From Citrus sinensis (lineage: Eukaryota; Streptophyta; Magnoliopsida; Sapindales; Rutaceae), in contig NC_068564.1 in the NCBI RefSeq assembly GCF_022201045.2, positions 806,001 to 870,000 of the forward strand: a DNA stretch of 64,000 bases. Reading direction: 5' to 3'. The notes under the pieces were generated by a model, which saw only the letters and a list, made by a program, of their open reading frames with translations, was not told the origin of the DNA and searched no databases. The position numbers and the translations under genes are program-made. The stretch's first letter is position 1; each line of letters opens with the position of its first letter. Positions 32,582 through 46,257 of this stretch are shown in pieces.

Positions 32582-33027
32582 ATAACGACCATACATACTT
32601 GTATTAACTGCTTGTATTTGCAGCATTCAATCTTTACATATGGTAGTGAAAATAAAGAACTGATACAACTTCAGCCACCGCATCGAAATATAACTGGCTT
32701 TTCAAGATCCTATTGTCATGGAAAAACAATTAATTGGAAGACCGTATAAAATTCAAAGAGAATTGCAAGAAGATACAAATTAGGGATCCACGGCTACATT
32801 TAACTGCCACAAAATGTGCTAAATACTACAACAAAAATACAGCACCCATCAAAACTTTCACCTTGACCGTTACTGATTGGGCCAAGCCCAGGTTTTTACA
32901 GTTTTGTCTAGCAAGCTATTATGTCTGAGCCCTTGCCTCGCATCTTGATCTCATGCAAGTCTCTCAAGCAATTGGTGAAATGAAAGTCGAGCCCAGTAAT
33001 GGCTTCTCAAAGATAACCACTAATTTC
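32582..33027. other. Shared 3' region between convergent PAP14 and SF3A3
   Basis: Only 446 bp separate the two stop codons, so the 3' UTRs probably abut or overlap. AATAAA at 32651 fits PAP14 polyadenylation. No other gene is seen. Confidence 0.6.
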
Positions 33028-36000
33028 TTAAATCAGTCCTTGGCGCTGCAAGTCGGTATATGTTTTCTTATTGTAGATGTTACCCTCTTTGTCTTCATAT
33101 TCTTCTTCAAGCTCTGGGCGCCACTTGATCCCTCCTTGCCTTTCTTGTATCTTCTTCCACAGTTCTTTGGCTTCCTGCATAAACAAACCAGTTAAAAGTC
33201 AAAAGGTCTATCAATTGATGTTGTTACCATATATAATATGCTTCCACAAGCTTATTGATCATTTCTAGTTATAAGTCATAGCCATTGGTATTGCTCTTAT
33301 TTATCGAAAAGCAAAAACTATGAACATAAGTCCCAAGGATAATCAAATACAATAACCCCTCTTGCCAGATGAATTTGAAAACATCAGTTAACTCTGAAAA
33401 AGATAAAAAATAAATTAGAAAATTACCTCAATTGATGTGATCTCATTGAAGTTTTTGGTGTTTGGAATACCAAGGCAACGCATCCCATGCTGATGGCGCC
33501 ATTCCTTAAAATGCCGCTCAAACGCCCTACGGCCCCAATAGCTGTAGTTTCCGCATATCTCACACTTAAACTCCTGGATTCATCAAGGAAATCAGAAACT
33601 TTAGTGATATAATGAAAGAGGGGAAAACAGGAAAAGAATCACCATCTCGTGAGCCAAAAAGAACCTCAAGAAATTGAAAGCAGAAAGGAGCCTTTTGTTT
33701 CATAAAAGAAATAGCAATTTAACAAATCATAAAGAACCCAAACAAAGATAAAGAACAAGTTGGTCCTCTGTGTCTCATTGTCGATGTAAAACTATGGCAT
33801 CCAAACCAGAAGATAAGGAATATGTCACATGTGACACGTTCATTTCTTGTCTGTCGCCTTTAACCATTCAAAATATGGATATGAATTTCAGAAATATTTT
33901 CTTAATTGAGCTTAAAGTGTAAGCATAACTCTTCATAGAAAACATTAATCCACAAGAATCCCAAATCTTGCAGGAGATTATAACAATTAAGAGAGGAAAA
34001 TACCTGACCAAGACCATGAAGCTTGTATAGCCAGTAGGGTATAGGCTTCCCATCCCAACCCATTGGCAATTTGAGGGGATTGTAAATCTGCTGCTCTTCA
34101 TCGTCACTTTCAGTGTCAACTTGTGTCTCCTCCTGCTAGAAATGTTAAAAAACAAGCAAAATAGGCTAATCAGAAATCATAACATAAATACCAATTTCAT
34201 ATTAATAAGTGCACATGCAGCAGCAAAAAGCATGGTTAGTAGGCAATCGAAGCCCCTCCCACTCTGATAGATATAGTACACTACTCACTCAAGACAGTAG
34301 CCAAAAATTTTGGTCTTTTTCTTAACGAACAAAATCCCACAGATATCGTTTCTCAAAAGCAAAACATTCTCACAAAGTCCTAGGTCCAGATTTCCCCCCA
34401 GACATGAATCATCATAGTGTAAAACCTCATACATTTGATGGACGAAGTGAACCTCTAATGAGCTCTATTTGAGGATGTGGATGAAGAGGGGAGTTATTGT
34501 CAAAGATGTATACTCTCATCTGTTAATAGCATCTCTATTTAAGTTTGTAACGAAGTGTTATAAAGTCACGATCGATTGTAAAGAAGTTTTATAAAGTCAT
34601 GATCTGTACAGGCATTGACAATATTTAAAAAACTTTAATTAGAAACTATTAACTTACTTCTTCTCGTTCTGCTTCCATTTCCTCATAAGTCAGTGCCTGT
34701 TTCTTCTGGACATTCTGTATTGTTCGCTCAATTGTCTGCACGAGCCCAAAATACCATTGAATGATAAAGCAGTCACCAAATATTGTTACAATTGTAAACA
34801 TTAGCAGCCAAGAACAATTGTAAATCATGCACACTGAAAATGTAACGCAGATTAGACTGACACAAACAATAGGTGGGTGGTACTTGCACCTTGGACCAAG
34901 AAAAAAAGGACAACTAATGAGATACATGTGCTAACCTCACTAAGTAAGTCACAAAGTTTTTTCATTTTAGCCTCCATCAGGGCAATGTCTTTTAAATTGC
35001 CAACTTCTTGGGTTGCTGGAGCCACTCCATTTTGTTCCTTTCCACGTGCGCCCTTCGCAAAATGTTTCTTGTCCAACTTGTCTAGAGGAGTGTGCTGCAC
35101 CAAAAGAAGAAAGAAAAAGGAGCAAAACGATGAAGGAAATATGTCAGTTCAGATATCTGATACAGACCATAGGAATTTTATGTGCAAAGGAGAAAAGACA
35201 ACGAAGGAAATAGGTCAGTTCAGATATCTGATACAGAGCATAGGAATTTTATGTGGATAGTACCTAATTTAAAAATGTCATCAATAATGTCAGAAAAGTA
35301 ATGCTCCATTTACTGTGCATAATGATATTACCAAATCTCAAAACAATGGCACAAGGCAAAGCCTCTCTTTACCAGCGTATTAGTAATGTCAAATGAAGAA
35401 CATTATTTTAACTAGTGCACAATTAGTGGATGCACTTGCAATTCAGATATTTTCTTTTCTCTTTATCTTTCCCCAGAGATCTTAAATCTTACGTGACGTA
35501 AAGCTAGAAAGTATCACCTTTGTAAGGAAAAGCCTCTCTGCACGTTGCTGCAAGGTGCCACCACTCTTTAGTCCTTTTGCAGCCAATTCCTGCCAAGTAG
35601 TGATGAATAACAACTAAGTAAATTCAGAAAAAGGAAACAAAGCAATAGCATATAGTTTGAAATTTTATGGACAACACAATGTACAACTAAAATAAAAATA
35701 TGGTGAGATTATAATCCTATCTTTCAAAGTGAAAAAGATACCCATTTCAATTAACAGTAACAATAAAATTATGATTCAAAATTCTAACTCTTTTAGGCAT
35801 AGTGACCTCATTTTTAACTTGCATTCAAACTCGTTAAGCTTGTACAACATTATTTTATGGCAAAAGAACCAGTGCAAATCCTTTTTTCACATACTGGATA
35901 ACATAATTCACCCCAAATGAAGTGCAAAATTTTCATATAATTAAGACTTAACATTCCATATTCAGATTAACTAAACAAAAATTACACAAAGAAAAGAAAC

Positions 36001-38103
36001 AACAAAAATGCCAACCATTAAAAATAACATAAATGACAAATCCTAATTTCTGCATGCTTTTAAGGCAGAAGAACCATAACTCTGCTTAAGCCTTGTTTGG
36101 TACTGCAGTTGGGTAAGTGTAGCCTAAAAGCTACAGTTCTAAAGTGTTTAAGAAACACTTGCTATTGTGGTTTAGAAGCTAAATTAATTTTATCTGACAC
36201 TACTCTTTTTTGGTATTGAGTGCTATGGCTTACAAGCTACAGCTGCTATAGAAAAAAGGTTGTAGCTGTGATATAAAAGTTGAAAATGTGTGGCAATTGG
36301 CAAATATGTCCTTGGCCCTTAATCAGACTCCACCACTAACAGCTTCTGGTCACAAGAATGAAAAATAAACTTTGTGCAACAAAGGTCATACCCACGAATA
36401 ATGATATGATTAACTAAAGATTAGGCAGCCTTACCTCCTTTAACCTTTCAGAACCCACTTCCATTAGCTCTTCAACTGTGCTGTAATAGTCAAGATCTAA
36501 CTCACTATGCTGTGCAGGAACATGCCCATTTTCTTGACCCTCAGTTTCCCATCCCTGTAGAGTGCTAGTGACCCATTGCTCTTCAAAATCAGCCACAACC
36601 TACCATGAATAATTCAGACATAGTGAACAAATCACAACTAATACCAAGAAAACAAAATTATGCTGATAAAATCTCCCTTGAAATCCACACACGTACATAA
36701 TAATTCCTTGTCAATGAATATAGAATAAAGTAACATCAGAGATAATAAAGGCTATCTTACAATCTAGATTAAAAAATTTGAAATATAACTAATAAAATAA
36801 CAATATGTCGCATGAAACAAACCTTTGAGAATATTCTATCGAGATCTTGGAGTGGCTCTGTCCGCTGAAAAAAGTATATTAAATACTCCAGTAACTTTTC
36901 AATATACTCCCTGTATTGCCTGCAAAAAATCATAATAGATGAATCAATGCAAATGCAGAAGACCAGATTACCAGTCAAAATATCGACAAAAATTTTAGTA
37001 AAAGAAAGAACAGATGTGAAAAGTTACCTAGTCATCTTCAATTTGCGAGGGATCTCATGTGGTCGTGAAAAAACATCAAGGTAAGCTGAATATTCAATTT
37101 CTTTGCCAAATTTAGAGTTAATATACTGATTGTACAATTCATGCAAGTCTAAGTACCGCCCATAGGCTTCCTGAAACAAAATCCCATATAAGGTAATGAT
37201 GAGAAAAATAGCTAGGAAATGAAAAAAAAAAAGTAAGAATACAACAAAAAAGAAAGTGGGTATCCAGTTATAAAAACTTTTTTAAAAAATCCACAACTGA
37301 CATTCCACTCAACCGAACAATCCACCTCTAAAACCACGGCTGGCAAAGAAAGTTTTGCTGTCTTACAAATTTTCTAACACAACATAAAACTAGTATTTAT
37401 CTCTCCACAACATTGAGTTCACAACAAAGACCACTGTTTACCTCTCCACTGAACTCAACCAAAGGCTCTTCTTTAAGCAGATTTTCATAATCCTCACTAG
37501 CATCAACAGCAACACGAGCAGATGGGTGCCTTCTATGGTACTCACGAATCTGCACATAATTGAACATTCTTCACTAATACTTTGAACAAAATTATACATT
37601 TAATTACAATCGTCAACTTCAATTTTTTTTTTTTAAAAAGAACACTTCTACTGAACCTCACATGAATTAAACAATTTTACCAATGATTTTGATTCTAACT
37701 ATAAATTTAAAAAAAAAATCTACTTACCTCTTTTAATCTATCGTAAAATGAACTAAATACATTAGTTCCGGTAGCAGTTTGGCCTCCAAGAGCAGCAATT
37801 TCATCTTTCCTAGCATTGTCTTTATCTGCGTAAATCTCAATCTGAAATCGAACATCAAAAAAAGATATCGTTTAGCTTCGACGAATAAGGTAAAAATTTA
37901 ATTGTTACTCTTTGGTTTAGAGAACTTACCAGTCTCTCCGTTGTGTCGGTGATTGTGTCGATCATGTTACGAACACGGTGGCTCTGAACCAGCCGATCCT
38001 TGTTCGAATTTGGCTCAGTTTGTAGGTCCTTCACAACGAGCCGCTCGAGCCGCTCCACTTCTTCGTGGGCCGCGCGTGTCACCTCTAACAGTGTCGACGA
38101 CAT
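33028..38103 (-). CDS. SF3A3: Splicing factor 3A subunit 3 (SF3a60)
   Basis: Twelve minus-strand exons are 37930-38103, 37728-37841, 37442-37549, 37028-37170, 36823-36919, 36435-36599, 35518-35589, 34936-35094, 34658-34735, 34004-34132, 33427-33573 and 33028-33174. They join in frame to 510 residues, close to the human and Arabidopsis proteins. It is part of the SF3A trimer of the U2 snRNP, needed for branch-site recognition in nuclear pre-mRNA splicing. The N-terminus ([20 protein letters not shown]) and RERIxxF-like helical region are of family type. An acidic stretch ([10 protein letters not shown]) precedes [24 protein letters not shown]. The matrin-type C2H2 zinc finger [30 protein letters not shown] (Cys pair in CEIC, His pair in HFKEWRH) is intact near residue 420. 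The C-terminus is [11 protein letters not shown]. The Arabidopsis orthologue is ATROPOS. Confidence 0.96.
36095..36320. repeat. Possible truncated hAT-type insertion in an SF3A3 intron
   Basis: It lies in the intron 35590-36434. The plus strand reads GCCTTGTTTGGTACTGCAG, the form of a MITE end, followed by CTACAG/CTGTAG-type motifs that recur (AAGCTACAG twice, TTGTAGCTG once). A matching right end was not found, so the element is incomplete or wrongly guessed. Confidence 0.35.
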
Positions 38104-38884
38104 TGTTTGCTCCTCTGCGAAATTGCCGATACGGAGGGGTTAGGGGTTTTCAATTTTGTATTGCTGAACGTCTGAATTAAAATTTGCAGCCAACAACACA
38201 AAAGAAAAAAAAAAAGACCCGTTTAAAGGGGAGACGTGAGCTCGTTTTGTTACTTATCTAGTAAAACTTATTTAAATAAAAAAATAAAAATTTTATGAGT
38301 ATAATTTTTAAAAATTTAATTTTTATTTAAAAAATTTTATTTTTTTAGTTATTAATAAAAAAATTTATTAAAAATTTATAAAATTATTTCAATAAATAAA
38401 TTTTTTAAAGTTACATTATGAAAATAATAAAATAAATAATTAATATTTTAACATTTAAAAATAATTTTTTAACTATTATTTTTTAAAATTTAAAATTTAA
38501 ATTTTTATTAATAAAAATTAAATAACTTATTTAAATTTTAAAGATTTTATTCAAAAAATAATTAAATAATAATAAATATTATAATAAATATTTATGGAAT
38601 TAAATAAAACTTGCCATTATTAAATAAATCATAATATGGCATAATTACAAATAATTTAATATTTATCATTTAATATTTACTTAAGTTGGTAGTTAATTGA
38701 ACCGACGTGTCGGTTATATATTATCAAGCTGTACGATTTGTGGGTTACATTAAGTAACGCTCTCCCAAGATTTTAAAGCAGAATCACTTTTGTACAAACA
38801 ACTTCATAGGAAGAACCGAGTTTTCTTTTCTAGTTTCGCCCCAAGAAAAGAAAAATAAATAAATAATTGACAGTTTGAGATTGA
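38104..38884. promoter_or_regulatory. Divergent promoter region SF3A3 / SFT2 with AT-rich repeat
   Basis: The two ATGs are 781 bp apart on opposite strands. The middle (about 38262-38615) is an extremely AT-rich dispersed repeat related to 48900-49262; they share blocks such as AATAAATAAATTTTTTAAA. Promoter elements must lie in the flanks near each gene. No TATA box was picked with confidence in this background. Confidence 0.5.
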
Positions 38885-41612
38885 ATGTGGAAGCTGAAGC
38901 AGCTTGTAGCTGGAGATGAAGAGAGAGAGGAGAGTTTCTTGGAAGATGAATCAGATGGGATTTGTTCACTCTCTTACACACAGGTGCCTGCTTTCAACAT
39001 TTCCTATTTCAATATTTAGTCCACAAAATTCATTTTTTGGTTCACAATTGATGTGGGACTTTTTTAATTCATACAGAGAATGTATGCATTTGCTGCATGC
39101 TTGCTTGCTGGCCTGGTCTGTATGTTCTTGGTATGACCATTTATGCTCTTTTCATTTGCTTATTTTATCAAGAAAACAAATGGGTCTTTGTGTTTATATG
39201 AAATTTTTATTATTTATTGTCTTAGCTTTTTGGAAGCAAGAATTTCTTGTGAAGAGCTGAATTGCTGATAAGCAAGCCACAAAGCAGATCGCTGACTACA
39301 TATTAGATTCATAATAGTTGATGTGCAAAACTTATAGTGTGCTGGATTATGTTCAGAGCTAGCAATCTTAAGTTAGTGTATAGAAATGTTATTGGGTGCA
39401 TATCTCTGATACTCAAGGCAGAGTTATAGCTTAGGCAAGATAGTTGTGTAGTTCCCGGAAGCAGTAATGTTCCGACTAGGAGATCTATTTTGCCTCAAAA
39501 TAAAACAGAAAAAATCTTCGTATTGTGGGTGCTAATTGGTTCAACTAGTAAAATCGCCTATTATGGTACGGGAGGTAAAGTTGTAAAATTTAGTTTGCGG
39601 GGACAGAATTTTGGAATGTTATAATGAGAAATTGCTATGATCAAAGTAAAAAATGCTGGATTTAATGGAAATTAACTTCTCAAATTTGCAATGTTTAATA
39701 GAGTCATGTGAATTTTTTAGGTCAGTTGATAAGTGGACTGAAATTTTGAAATTTGGTGGTTCTACTACTTTTTCTCATAACTTTGGCTTCTTTTGCAGTC
39801 AATAATTGTGTTTGTCAGGCCCATCAAATTTGCAATATTATTCACCTTTGGCAACTTGTTGGCTGTTGGGAGGTATGTTCACTGGTTTACTTAATTGACA
39901 GATGGGCTTTACTGATTATATAGTCTTCTCAATGTTACTTCTACTGAGTCTGATATCCTAAGTTTTGGACCACAACAAGTTTATTGGTCCTGGTGATGAC
40001 GGCATCACTCATGTTTGAGGACCATGGTTTTTGTAATATGAGAAACTGTACTCCTCTTTTTCATTTTCGTGCTTATGCTGAAGAAAATCAAGTAACTGGT
40101 GACTGATTCTAGCTCGGGATATCATGAAAAAAGAATAAAAATAATAAAGAAAAGAGCATTGTGGTATTTAATGATCAATTTTGGACTTTGATTAGCTATT
40201 GAAATTTGAAGGATGATTTTGTAATGTTCAAAAGGACAATCATGTCTCATTTTCAGAATTGGTTTTCTCCTGCAATGATGTTCTTCCCAACATTTCTCAG
40301 ATTCTAATTCTTTTTCGATCTTTTGGCAGCACAGCCTTCGTTATCGGGCCTGCTCAGCAAATAAATATGATGTTTGATTCTGCCCGTATTTATGCAACAA
40401 CTGTTTACCTTGTATGTGTTTTGATAGCTCTCATTTGTGCTCTTTTGGTAAGCTTGAAATCTTGACCCAATGATGTGAATTAAATGTATAAACTTAGGGA
40501 AGTTTGGTGGGTAGCGAACAATGGGTAGTGTATAACTTGTGAAGATGGTCCATGCTTAGGTATTCATGTCCCCTAGGCACAGATTATCCTGGTAAAGCAC
40601 TTGGCTCTTCTGAATCATTCTCATTTCCCGTAACTATTTAGCAAATGACATGAGTTGGTTCTGTTGGTTTCATCTTAGTTTATATCTACCAAGAAGCAAT
40701 TTAATGGTGAATCCTGAGTGCTGATCCTTCTTTTCAGTAGATATCAAATTTTCTTTAATACCTATTTTGTTACTTTTTTCTTCCTCGAGTAATTAAGCTG
40801 CTGGAAAGTATTAGTATCACATGAAATTTAAGAATTGTTTATCTGTAAAATGGTGAATCTATGACCTTTTCTTTTCTTTTTGTGCACCAAGAGGTCCTCG
40901 TGATCCTCCATATTCTACTGGAAAATTTATACATCTCACTCTGACACAAACTCACTCGCAAGTTTATTGATTCTCTGAAACGGGACTAAATCTTGAAAGT
41001 TACTGAACTCAGTAAAGCAGTTAAAATGTATCCCCACCCTTCTTCTTGGTGTACATTCATGTGTTAGCACCTGTGCAATCCCTGCAACCAAGTTTCTTTT
41101 TCCAGCTTTATTTCTATTGGGGCTGAAGGGTGGGAACAACTTTGTCATCATTCTGATGTTAATGATGGATTTCACTTTAGCTAAAACAGTTGTAACTATT
41201 CATACTATATTTATTCCTTGCAGATCCATAGCAAAATTTTGACAATACTTGCAATTATTTGTGAAATCTGTGCCCTTCTCTGGTAAGTTTGACTTTTGCC
41301 TTCACCCATCTCTGCCCAAATCTCAAAGTTTGTGGAAAATCCTAGGGATTATAAGCACATTATGTCTTGATTTATTTTCAGAACATCTTTTTATTCTTCT
41401 TTTTCATACTTTGATGCTTGGTTTTCGACAAATGACTTCCCTTGTGAGATACTAGGTTGCACTTACAAGTTTCATCTTATATTTGTTATTCTCTATCCTC
41501 ATTACTCTTGCTTTTTTGTTTGAACTATTGCAGGTATAGTCTAAGCTATATTCCTTTTGCCCGAAGAATGATATCTGAACTGATGATCCGATTATGTGAC
41601 ACAGAACTCTAA
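38885..41612 (+). CDS. SFT2-family vesicle transport membrane protein
   Basis: Six exons are 38885-38983, 39077-39130, 39799-39872, 40330-40447, 41224-41282 and 41534-41612. They join in frame to 160 residues, the normal SFT2 length. An acidic cytosolic N-terminus (AGDEEREESFLEDE) is followed by four hydrophobic segments: MYAFAACLLAGLVCMFLSII, FAILFTFGNLLAVGSTAFVIGP, ATTVYLVCVLIALICALL, and ILTILAIICEICALLWYSLSYIP. The last ends in ARRMISELMIRLCDTEL. SFT2 proteins are tetraspanning Golgi proteins implicated in retrograde endosome-to-Golgi vesicle fusion. The family call is firm; the particular plant paralogue is not assigned. The ORF is split by introns of up to about 780 bp. Confidence 0.92.
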
Positions 41613-42600
41613 GACTATTCAAACTCATTGGAGATTCATCGATTGAGACACTCAAAGAATTTTTGGGTCCATATCTGTCTTCTTTCCATTCCTGCTCCCA
41701 GTTGAGCTATTGGAACACTTTAATTCATTGAACTTTGTTACTACGATGCTGATTTTGTGCTAATAAGTTCTGCATATTTTCCAGTTTCGTGTAGTTTATT
41801 TTTCTTGCATTTATGTGTGGTAGCGGGATTGGTTTCTGTGCACTCAGCTTTGAAACTAAAGATTTCGTTGTTGGCACAGACTGGTTTTATTGAAGCTGAT
41901 TTCTCTCTTCCACTAAATTTGGTTAAAGCTTTGGCAATCATCAATTTGAGCTCCTCTTGTATTCAACTGAAGCTGGTCCAGTCTGAGCAAATGATTTGCA
42001 AAAAGCTTGACGAAAGCATGTATTAAATGCAACTTTGTCATCCATTATGAGTCGAAACTTCTGCATATCATTGGATTTCCTTCGGACTGAAAACCTCACC
42101 AGGCCTATTGGGGCAAAATGATTTTGAAAATTGGGCCATTTTGTAATGGACTATCAAAAGGCAATGGCTGTTCATAGTTGTGGCCAGAACCATGCTTTCC
42201 ATCAGCTATGGGCAAAAGTAAGTGGCCTTTTAACGGATATCCTTATGGGTAACACAGAATTGAGGAAAAAACTCAACAGCCTCTGCATTTTAAACAAACC
42301 CATTAAACCCATGTAATTTCATTCAGTAAAGCACATTTTTGTCCTTCTCTCTCTCTCTCTCTCTCTCTCAATATCAACATTACAATTTCATGTATCAAAA
42401 ATCTACTCAAATATAATCAAGCAACTCTATCACGATTGAATATTTGCACCTAAAATAAGTTGGGTCAAATGGTTCCCTTCAGATGAAGTTTATTATATTA
42501 GAATTTACTGTCAATGAAATTGCATGATAAAAAGGTCCACCTCTATTGGTAAGTAACAAGATTCTTAGGACTTAGTCTTGAATTTGAATCTTAATAAAAA
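41613..42600. other. SFT2 3' flank with (CT)n microsatellite
   Basis: Probable 3' UTR followed by spacer. A CT dinucleotide run lies at about 42345-42369. Short ORFs (89 and 61 codons) show no domain. Confidence 0.5.
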
Positions 42601-45600
42601 TGGGAGTGTTAAATGAAAGGAAAAAAAAAAACAAAAGAAAAATTGCATGATGAAAGAGAAAGACGGATGAGAGAATCAACTGCGTCACCAATGGCCAAAC
42701 AAAAAGCGTTGACAAAAGCTATTACAATCTCCAAATTTACACGCCATGCAAATACCACGAAGTAGTAAGGTACCCCAAAACGTAAATGGTGAGACATGTC
42801 CTGTAAAGTCTCTGTTTGGGATTTTATGTGTAGGGTGTTGTTAAGTTACAATTAATAGTAAAAAAATCAATAGGTTTTACTATCATATTATTATTTTTAC
42901 ATATTTTAGATGGTTTTAAGTTACATTAATTATAAATTAATAAAACCCCTATTTGAAATGAACTTTACACCAAAAAGCATATGTGAAATCATCTTCCAAG
43001 TTTCAACTACCTTTTTCAATTTATTTTTTTAATAAAATTTAATAATTTTAATAATAATTTTATTTTAGTTACCTACCTACCCCCAAGTAGAGAAATGTCC
43101 TTCAACTACCAAAACTTGTTTCCCAAGCCGACGAAACTTTGATTGAAATATCAGAAATTAAATCAACAAACAAGCAAATCAATGTCAAGACAAAAGATCT
43201 GTCTGCATCTCTGAATAATGCATGGAGGCTGAAGCTATGGGCCAAGTCTGAGGTGACAGTGTTTAATAATTTCTGTCCTTGTAGGCTGTAGCTTATTAAA
43301 AGCTGAAGCAAAAGAATGAGAAAAAGAAAATTGTGAGCATTCACAAATTATTGATCAGTCAATTAATGATAATTAATCCAACATATCTCACCAAACCAAC
43401 ATACACATTTTTTTTTAATGCCAACGAAGGTTGGTGTGTTAAAGAAAATCTGAAGTCCACAATCTTGAAAATGAATATATTCAAAGATCACCATCACAGT
43501 CGTGATACACGAGCCATTCCTCAACGCCAATGCCCTACTTTTACAAGATTGCTTTTTGAATTAATAGCTTGGAAGAAAGTTACCATTCAAGGTGTGTGCC
43601 TACAACAACTACAGAACACCAGTTGTGCTCACACGTCAACTACTCCTTGCTCTCTCCGTTGAAAATTTGAAGTATTCCATTGCTGACATCTTAAGTTTTC
43701 GCGCAATATACAAAAATATATTATAAGTGGAGGGTCACGAATGAAATTTGAAGAGGGTAGCCGAAAGTCTGAACTTTTCAAGGGAGATTGTGACTATTTG
43801 TGAGGGCTGAACCATACAGCCGATGCATAGTAGTCATTTTCAACAGTGCTTGTTGAGTTGGTGTGAGTAGTAGTTTACATCATGATAATGAATGAAAATG
43901 AAGTAGAAATTGTTCACTGTTTTGTTTTCTTAGTGAAAGTAAACCAATGAAACTTCACTTAGAATCTTTTTTTGAGCTACCCAGAAGCAGCAGCGATGGT
44001 TCATCAACTACTTATAACAAAACCTACCACTTCTTAATTTAAAAATAGCCAACACCCACACCATCTATCCCACTCCCGGCAACAAAATTAGCACAAATAT
44101 TTTTTGCTTTGTCAAGAATGTGTACTTCTTCGGTTCTTTTTCATGGTATATGCATCTGGAAATTTTGATGAAGAAGCTTCCCTACTATTTATAAGCTCAC
44201 TCCCAAGAATTAAAACTATTTTTGCACGGATTTTTATTGAAGAAAAGAGAAGCTTAATGAAAGCTCTTGTTGTTATCTAATTTTTGACCTAATGGGAGAA
44301 CATTTACTCTTCACACATCTCAAAACAAATATATTTTGACTTCTTCATAAGATTAATGCAAACTAATCTTAGTTATAATCTAAAAGTTTAAGTTCATGAA
44401 CTAGCACCCAATAATATTATCAACATGTATCATGTTTAAGAAAAATAAATTAAATTAAATTATAAATTATTGGTTTTAAATTTGTGGTAAAGTTTTTACT
44501 GTGGAATTTATGGAGTACTATATCTCATAGTTGAAACACCGTTAAATAGTCGTATTTTATTAATTTCTATTAAATTTGTTATCATATGACAATATCCAAT
44601 TTGTGGGATACCATAGCCTTAGAAATCATGTTTGAATGTCAAATAAAAACAAAATCTCTTGTGTTATAGAAAAAGTGAAAATTAAAGAAGAAAATCATCT
44701 ATAAAGTAAGAAATAAAAAAGGGGTCTGGTTATGTTGAAACTACTCTGAGGTAGAGTATTCATTCATAAGTATACAATCAAAATTATAATGTGTTTTTTA
44801 TTATTTATCATTTTGCGTGTGTCTGACATAAATTCGTGCTCCATATCAGCACCAAAATAACCATAGCCATAAAAAAAAAACATCTTTACCGATAAAAGTC
44901 TTTTCGTGTTCTTACTAAAGTGTGTGTAGGCCTTCCACGTGCCAAAAAAATTCATTTTCAATTGCAACTTTATTGTTCTAAATAGGAATCATATGCCTAT
45001 CTATACTTACAAAACAACTCGTGAAATCGTGATTCATGCAATAATCCCACTAAAGACTTAAAAAGTGACAATGCTCTCTTTTCTTTTGCCTTTTGTTTTC
45101 CTAAAGTATCTTTTTGTTTAATTTTGTTTCAAATGAAAATTTATTAGATAATAAAGAAACATATATTGGCAACAACTACTTAAATGGTGAGTGCGTTTCC
45201 AAAATTAAACAACCAAATAAAAAAAAATATTGGTGTAGCATGGGCATGGCTCTACCTCTAAACTCTTGGTCAATTGACCCTTGGAATCTCTCAAGGTTGT
45301 AAAGGTTAGCAACTTCTTAACTAATCAAACGGCCAAAGTTGCCCTTTTCTTCTATGAAATTTTGCCCCCCTCTCTCTTTCTTTTAATAAACTAACTAAAA
45401 GCTCATTTCAATTATATATATATTACCACGATCCAAGTGTTGAATATAATTATAATTTATGGCCAATTTTGGTTTTAAGTATTAATTTTTTTTTTTTTGG
45501 CCGAAAGTCGGTTCGGTTTAAGCTTAGGATTCGTATTTTAATTTTACACGGCGCAAATTCATTGGATCATGACCACTTACTACCTCGACACACATGAGGC

Positions 45601-45617
45601 AACTTCCAATTTTTGGA
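42601..45617. other. Gene-poor AT-rich intergenic DNA
   Basis: No gene is supported. A segment at about 42820-43070 (TCTGTTTGGGATTTTATG at left, CTTTACACCAAAAAGCATA at right) resembles a small DNA-transposon relic without a provable target duplication. A 109-codon ORF at 43333-43662 is Ser/His-poor, has no known motif and is not called. Confidence 0.45.
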
Positions 45618-45626
45618 TCTCGCAAA

Positions 45627-45855
45627 GGGTAAAAGCTCGTTCAGTCCCTATATTTTTTTAAATACCTCAAACCATCCCTACCATTAAATTATTGACACTT
45701 TTGTCATTATCTTTTGTTCCTTTTAACTTATTTTTATAATATTGCCCTATTATAATAATTTTTTAGACATTATTAAAAAGAAAAAAATAACCCTATTATA
45801 ATAATTTTTTTAGACATTATTAAAAAGAAAAAAATAAATTACTAGTTTAACACCA

Positions 45856-45889
<34 letters not shown>

Positions 45890-46248
45890 TTAATTTTTGT
45901 GGAACACACTCTTGAGTTAAAATATTAATTTTTCTAAAAAAATTGATAATGTAATTTTTTACGATATTAATTTTTTAGACATACGTGAGCTTCCACAAAA
46001 ATTAATATATACCTTTTTTGTTTTTATTTTATTTTTTAGTTTAATTTGATAATTTAATTTTTTATTAATATCCAAAAAAGAAACATTATTGTAAAAATGT
46101 AATATTGTAAAAACAAGTTAAAAATAAAAAAATAATAATGGCATAAGTGTCAATATTTAGTAGTAGGGACGTTTTGAGGTGTTTTTAAAAATACAGGGAC
46201 TAAATGAACACTAACCTTATAATATGGGGACTAAACAAGCTTTTACCC
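45627..46248. mobile_element. Mutator-like MITE with 9-bp target duplication
   Basis: A 622-bp element starting GGGTAAAAGCTCGTTCAGTCCC and ending in the complement (GGGACTAAACAAGCTTTTACCC). The inverted repeats extend inward through TTGACACTT/AAGTGTCAA. It is flanked by the perfect direct repeat TCTCGCAAA (45618-45626 and 46249-46257). Inside are a 46-bp tandem duplication (about 45744-45835), a (TA)n run (about 45860-45886) and a nested palindrome. It differs in sequence from the 9483-10095 element, so it is a separate family. Confidence 0.88.
45889..46008. repeat. Nested palindrome inside the Mutator-like MITE
   Basis: GATTAATTTTTGTGGAA at the left is complementary to TTCCACAAAAATTAAT at the right, about 120 bp apart, with further partial pairing inward (TATTAATTTTT.. 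both ways). It sits beside the TA run, which suggests a second small MITE that targeted TA sites. Confidence 0.5.
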
Positions 46249-46257
46249 TCTCGCAAA

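Noticed and set aside
43333..43662. 109-codon ORF in the gene-poor region
   Set aside because: No motif, no splice partners, atypical composition and no neighbouring promoter signals.
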